Shown: positions 62,058 to 64,000 of the stretch, in pieces
Position numbering within the stretch: position 1 is the first letter of the stretch
Layout: every line of letters starts with the position of its first letter
IMG/VR virus record: IMGVR_UViG_3300046352_000123
Coordinates: 23,950 to 87,949 of that record
Source of the DNA: a virus
Direction: 5' to 3' (one strand)
Length of the DNA stretch: 64,000 bases
Program-made: the position numbers and the translations under genes
Notes under the pieces: generated by a model
Database searches by the model: none
What the model was told of the DNA's origin: nothing
What the model saw: only the letters and a program-made list of their open reading frames with translations

Positions 62058-62807
62058 TTATGAAATGAATACTTTGTCCCAGTGAGTGACAACACCTTTG
62101 TCTGTCATCTCTGATACTACAATCTCCTTGTTCTGGAGGTGGGTGGGTCTTGCACCACAGGCAATGTCATCTGTTGTCTGGAAGCTCAGGATGTTCTCCT
62201 TGCCTTTGCGGTAGAGATATCCAATAGCATCCGAGTTGGCACAGGTGATGCGTTTAATCTTGCCTGTTAGGTCAAGCTCAAGAGCATTTACATCCGTGCC
62301 ATTTTTGTCAATGACGGTGTCTTTTACGTGTCCCACTAAGATCACGTGCGGTGCCAGGGTTTTGATGTAGTCAATTACCTTGGAGAAAGCTTCTCTTAGG
62401 TAAGGATAACCAGCACCCTGTGGCATGTTCAGGATAGTGCCGTACTCGGCCTTGCCCTTGGTAAACCAGTTCTTACCCATAGGTGTATTGCTATACAGCT
62501 GTTCTGCATAGGGGATACACATTTCTTCTAGTGCCGTGATAGTGTCCACAGCGATGTACTTGTAGGGCTTTCCAGCCTGAATAATAGCCTGGCCAATGCT
62601 CTTGATGTCCTTTACTGACGCCGCTTTTAGCTTCATAGCATTTACGTAGTCAGTACCATTCTCAAGGTCAATGATCAGGCAGTCCTGTAAACCTGCCAAT
62701 AGTTCTGTCTTGCCTACTTTAGGCTTAGAGAACAGGATGAGGTTCTTCGGGTTTTGGGTTGTTGCCGCAATAGGTGCAGTCGGCAGCACAATTGTTCCAG
62801 GTTCCAT
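62058..62807 (-). CDS. Sak4-like RecA-family ATPase (recombinase), 249 aa
   Basis: KNLILFSKPKVGKTELLAGL contains Walker A (SKPKVGKT, residues 27-34); LIIDLENGTDYV and PYKYIAVDTITALEEM (Walker B, Asp88) follow, then APHVILVGHVKDTVID, the sensor-like region. This is the short RecA-like ATPase type Sak4/AAA_24 common in phages, which anneals or exchanges single strands together with a phage SSB. The 26-bp spacing to the SSB-like gene and the RecE-like nuclease further downstream support a recombination/replication-repair system. Confidence 0.85.
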   Translation of the reverse strand: MEPGTIVLPTAPIAATTQNPKNLILFSKPKVGKTELLAGLQDCLIIDLENGTDYVNAMKLKAASVKDIKSIGQAIIQAGKPYKYIAVDTITALEEMCIPYAEQLYSNTPMGKNWFTKGKAEYGTILNMPQGAGYPYLREAFSKVIDYIKTLAPHVILVGHVKDTVIDKNGTDVNALELDLTGKIKRITCANSDAIGYLYRKGKENILSFQTTDDIACGARPTHLQNKEIVVSEMTDKGVVTHWDKVFIS

Positions 62808-62809
62808 GT

Positions 62810-63403
62810 TTAGTTCTTTCTTGCTTGTTTTATGGCCTTAATTTTGTCATTGAGGAACTTCTTGTTACTCACAGGTTCCAGCTGTGTAATGGCCAGTTGG
62901 TCCAGGATAGTCATGCGCGACAGGTCCATGTCTTCATCAGGCACGGTTGTGTCAATCTTATCCAGGGCAAAGACCTCTTTTGAACTCATGATAGCTGCTG
63001 CTGCTTTGGCTCCCTTGGTTACCGGAACAGCCTCTTCAAGAGGTAGATAATACATTTTTGTCTCAGGGGTTACATACCCCAGGGTGTTGTTCTTCTCTAC
63101 CTGTTCTTCATACTCTTCGCTGTAGTTAGCATTGGGTCTTATCCAATACAGGGTACGCTTGGGGTCAACAGGATTGTTCACATTGTCTGTGATCTCAAAG
63201 AAGTAACCGGAAGGTTCCCGGTTCATCTGGTTGCCAAATACAGTAACGACCTTGCGGTTGTTATACATAAAGGCCACCTTACCATCCAGGGACGTTTCTG
63301 GTGCGTTCATCTCTGCCAGGGTCTGTCTGTGATACTCCCGCAGAGCTTTTCGGTTCTCTGCTTTAATCTCAGAAGTATTTCTGACTTCTTTTGTACTGTA
63401 CAT
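62810..63403 (-). CDS. Hypothetical protein in replication operon, 197 aa
   Basis: No known domain. The N-terminus is charged and helical (NTSEIKAENRKALREYHRQT), the middle strand-rich (VAFMYNNRKVVTVFGNQMNR; FFEITDNVNNPVDPKRTLYW), and the C-terminus helical and basic (FLNDKIKAIKQARKN). It lies 2 bp from the Sak4-like gene and 4 bp from the helicase, so it is part of the same message. The basic tail hints at nucleic-acid binding; a helicase loader or accessory is a possible but unproven role. Confidence 0.65.
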   Translation of the reverse strand: MYSTKEVRNTSEIKAENRKALREYHRQTLAEMNAPETSLDGKVAFMYNNRKVVTVFGNQMNREPSGYFFEITDNVNNPVDPKRTLYWIRPNANYSEEYEEQVEKNNTLGYVTPETKMYYLPLEEAVPVTKGAKAAAAIMSSKEVFALDKIDTTVPDEDMDLSRMTILDQLAITQLEPVSNKKFLNDKIKAIKQARKN

Positions 63404-63407
63404 GTTA

Positions 63408-64000
63408 CTATGGTTTTGATTGTATAAAAACTGGTTTGTTGCACGGTGGCGGGCTGCACTCTTTGAGGGTCATGTTTGCAAAGTCCCCTTCAAAGAATAA
63501 TAATTTATCCGGAGCCCCGTCACGCGCTTTGAGTACATGGAGTATGACATGGCTTGGATGCACGTTAAATTCCTGTGGCCCGTAAGGCACCACGCCTTTT
63601 TGGAAAGGGCGGTCAATGGCAATCATGATGTCTGAGTGATTGTATAGCGCATCGCCACCGTAGAAGTCAGAGGAGGTAGGATAATTACCTGCTCTTCCTG
63701 GTGTTCTGCGTAACTGGTCCTCTATGTCTCTTTTCATTTGGCTTAGTACAATGAACAGACAGGGCATGGATTTTTTCAACTCAGTCATCATGCTGCCAAG
63801 ATTGTGAAGCATAGCCAACTCACTTTTCTCATCACCCACCTGAACCAGGTAAGAGTGGTCAATGGTAATAACTACGGGCTTCTGTACTTTTCTATAGAAC
63901 TCTACGATCTGCCGCTTGATCATGGGCACAGTCATCTTCTGGTCTATCTGGTAGATATCCCGGTCCTTGTGTGCTTCTGAATAAGTGCGCAGTAGGTCAA
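63408..64000 (-). CDS. DnaB-like replicative helicase, C-terminal part, cut by window edge
   Basis: The frame is open to the right edge, upstream of the first visible ATG (63935), so only the C-terminal ~197 residues are seen. VVITIDHSYLVQVGDEKSEL contains the Walker B Asp, CLFIVLSQMKRDIEDQLRR the H3/sensor-like Gln-Met-Lys-Arg motif, and YGGDALYNHSDIMIAIDRPF the late DnaB/RecA-fold strand. Walker A must lie beyond the window. It is the hexameric helicase that opens the fork for the primase and polymerase of this module. Confidence 0.85.
   Translation of the reverse strand, partial: DLLRTYSEAHKDRDIYQIDQKMTVPMIKRQIVEFYRKVQKPVVITIDHSYLVQVGDEKSELAMLHNLGSMMTELKKSMPCLFIVLSQMKRDIEDQLRRTPGRAGNYPTSSDFYGGDALYNHSDIMIAIDRPFQKGVVPYGPQEFNVHPSHVILHVLKARDGAPDKLLFFEGDFANMTLKECSPPPCNKPVFIQSKP

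Overview
The window reads as a 64 kb segment of a large tailed double-stranded DNA phage, most likely a crAss-like phage (Crassvirales) of a Bacteroidota host. The basis is: (i) two giant plus-strand genes, one of 4,560 codons, carrying the DFDID catalytic signature and double-psi beta-barrel context of the crAss-like virion RNA polymerase; (ii) a ~1,540-residue protein of the stabilisation/muzzle type placed directly before a set of large internal virion (cargo) proteins; and (iii) a replication module on the opposite strand with family A DNA polymerase, phage-type Toprim primase, DnaB-like helicase, Sak4-like RecA ATPase and an SSB-like protein. The host assignment is inference. Terminase, portal and major capsid genes are not in the window and presumably lie to its left. 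No tRNA genes or CRISPR arrays were seen.

Layout, plus strand (1-50,931). 1-9,571: tail-fibre/receptor-binding genes, including a glycine-rich fibre cut by the left edge, two repeat-type fibres, and a 1,066-residue fibre ending in an S74 intramolecular chaperone. 9,614-13,736: small structural or unknown proteins, among them a run of three short genes with fibronectin-III-like modules. 13,913-17,471: a calcineurin-like phosphoesterase, then three neck/ring/hub-type proteins. 17,471-22,087: the muzzle/stabilisation protein. 22,084-31,392: four cargo-type proteins, two of them carrying peptidoglycan-active domains (L,D-transpeptidase-like; transglycosylase plus M15 peptidase). 31,444-50,931: the 4,560-residue RNA polymerase-helicase fusion and a 1,928-residue multidomain partner (zincin-like plus PD-(D/E)XK nuclease).

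A near-palindromic terminator at ~50,950 separates this block from the converging minus-strand module (50,980-64,000). Read in transcription order from the right edge, that module holds: DnaB-like helicase (cut by the edge), an unknown, Sak4-like ATPase, SSB-like protein, primase, GIY-YIG-like protein, two small proteins, PD-(D/E)XK exonuclease, two unknowns, DNA polymerase, a DUF932-type protein, HAD hydrolase, dUTPase, an unknown, a cyclic-phosphate-processing receiver protein, dNMP kinase, and two small proteins.

The plus-strand block is punctuated by six copies of a well-conserved AT-rich promoter-like element (GTATATTATAATGTA and variants) and by Rho-independent terminators. A plausible scheme is that cargo proteins and the RNA polymerase are packaged, enter the cell with the DNA, open the cell wall on the way, and start early transcription of the replication genes; the plus-strand late genes are then read from the repeated promoter element. 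This scheme rests on what is published for crAss-like phages and on gene content, not on direct evidence in the sequence.
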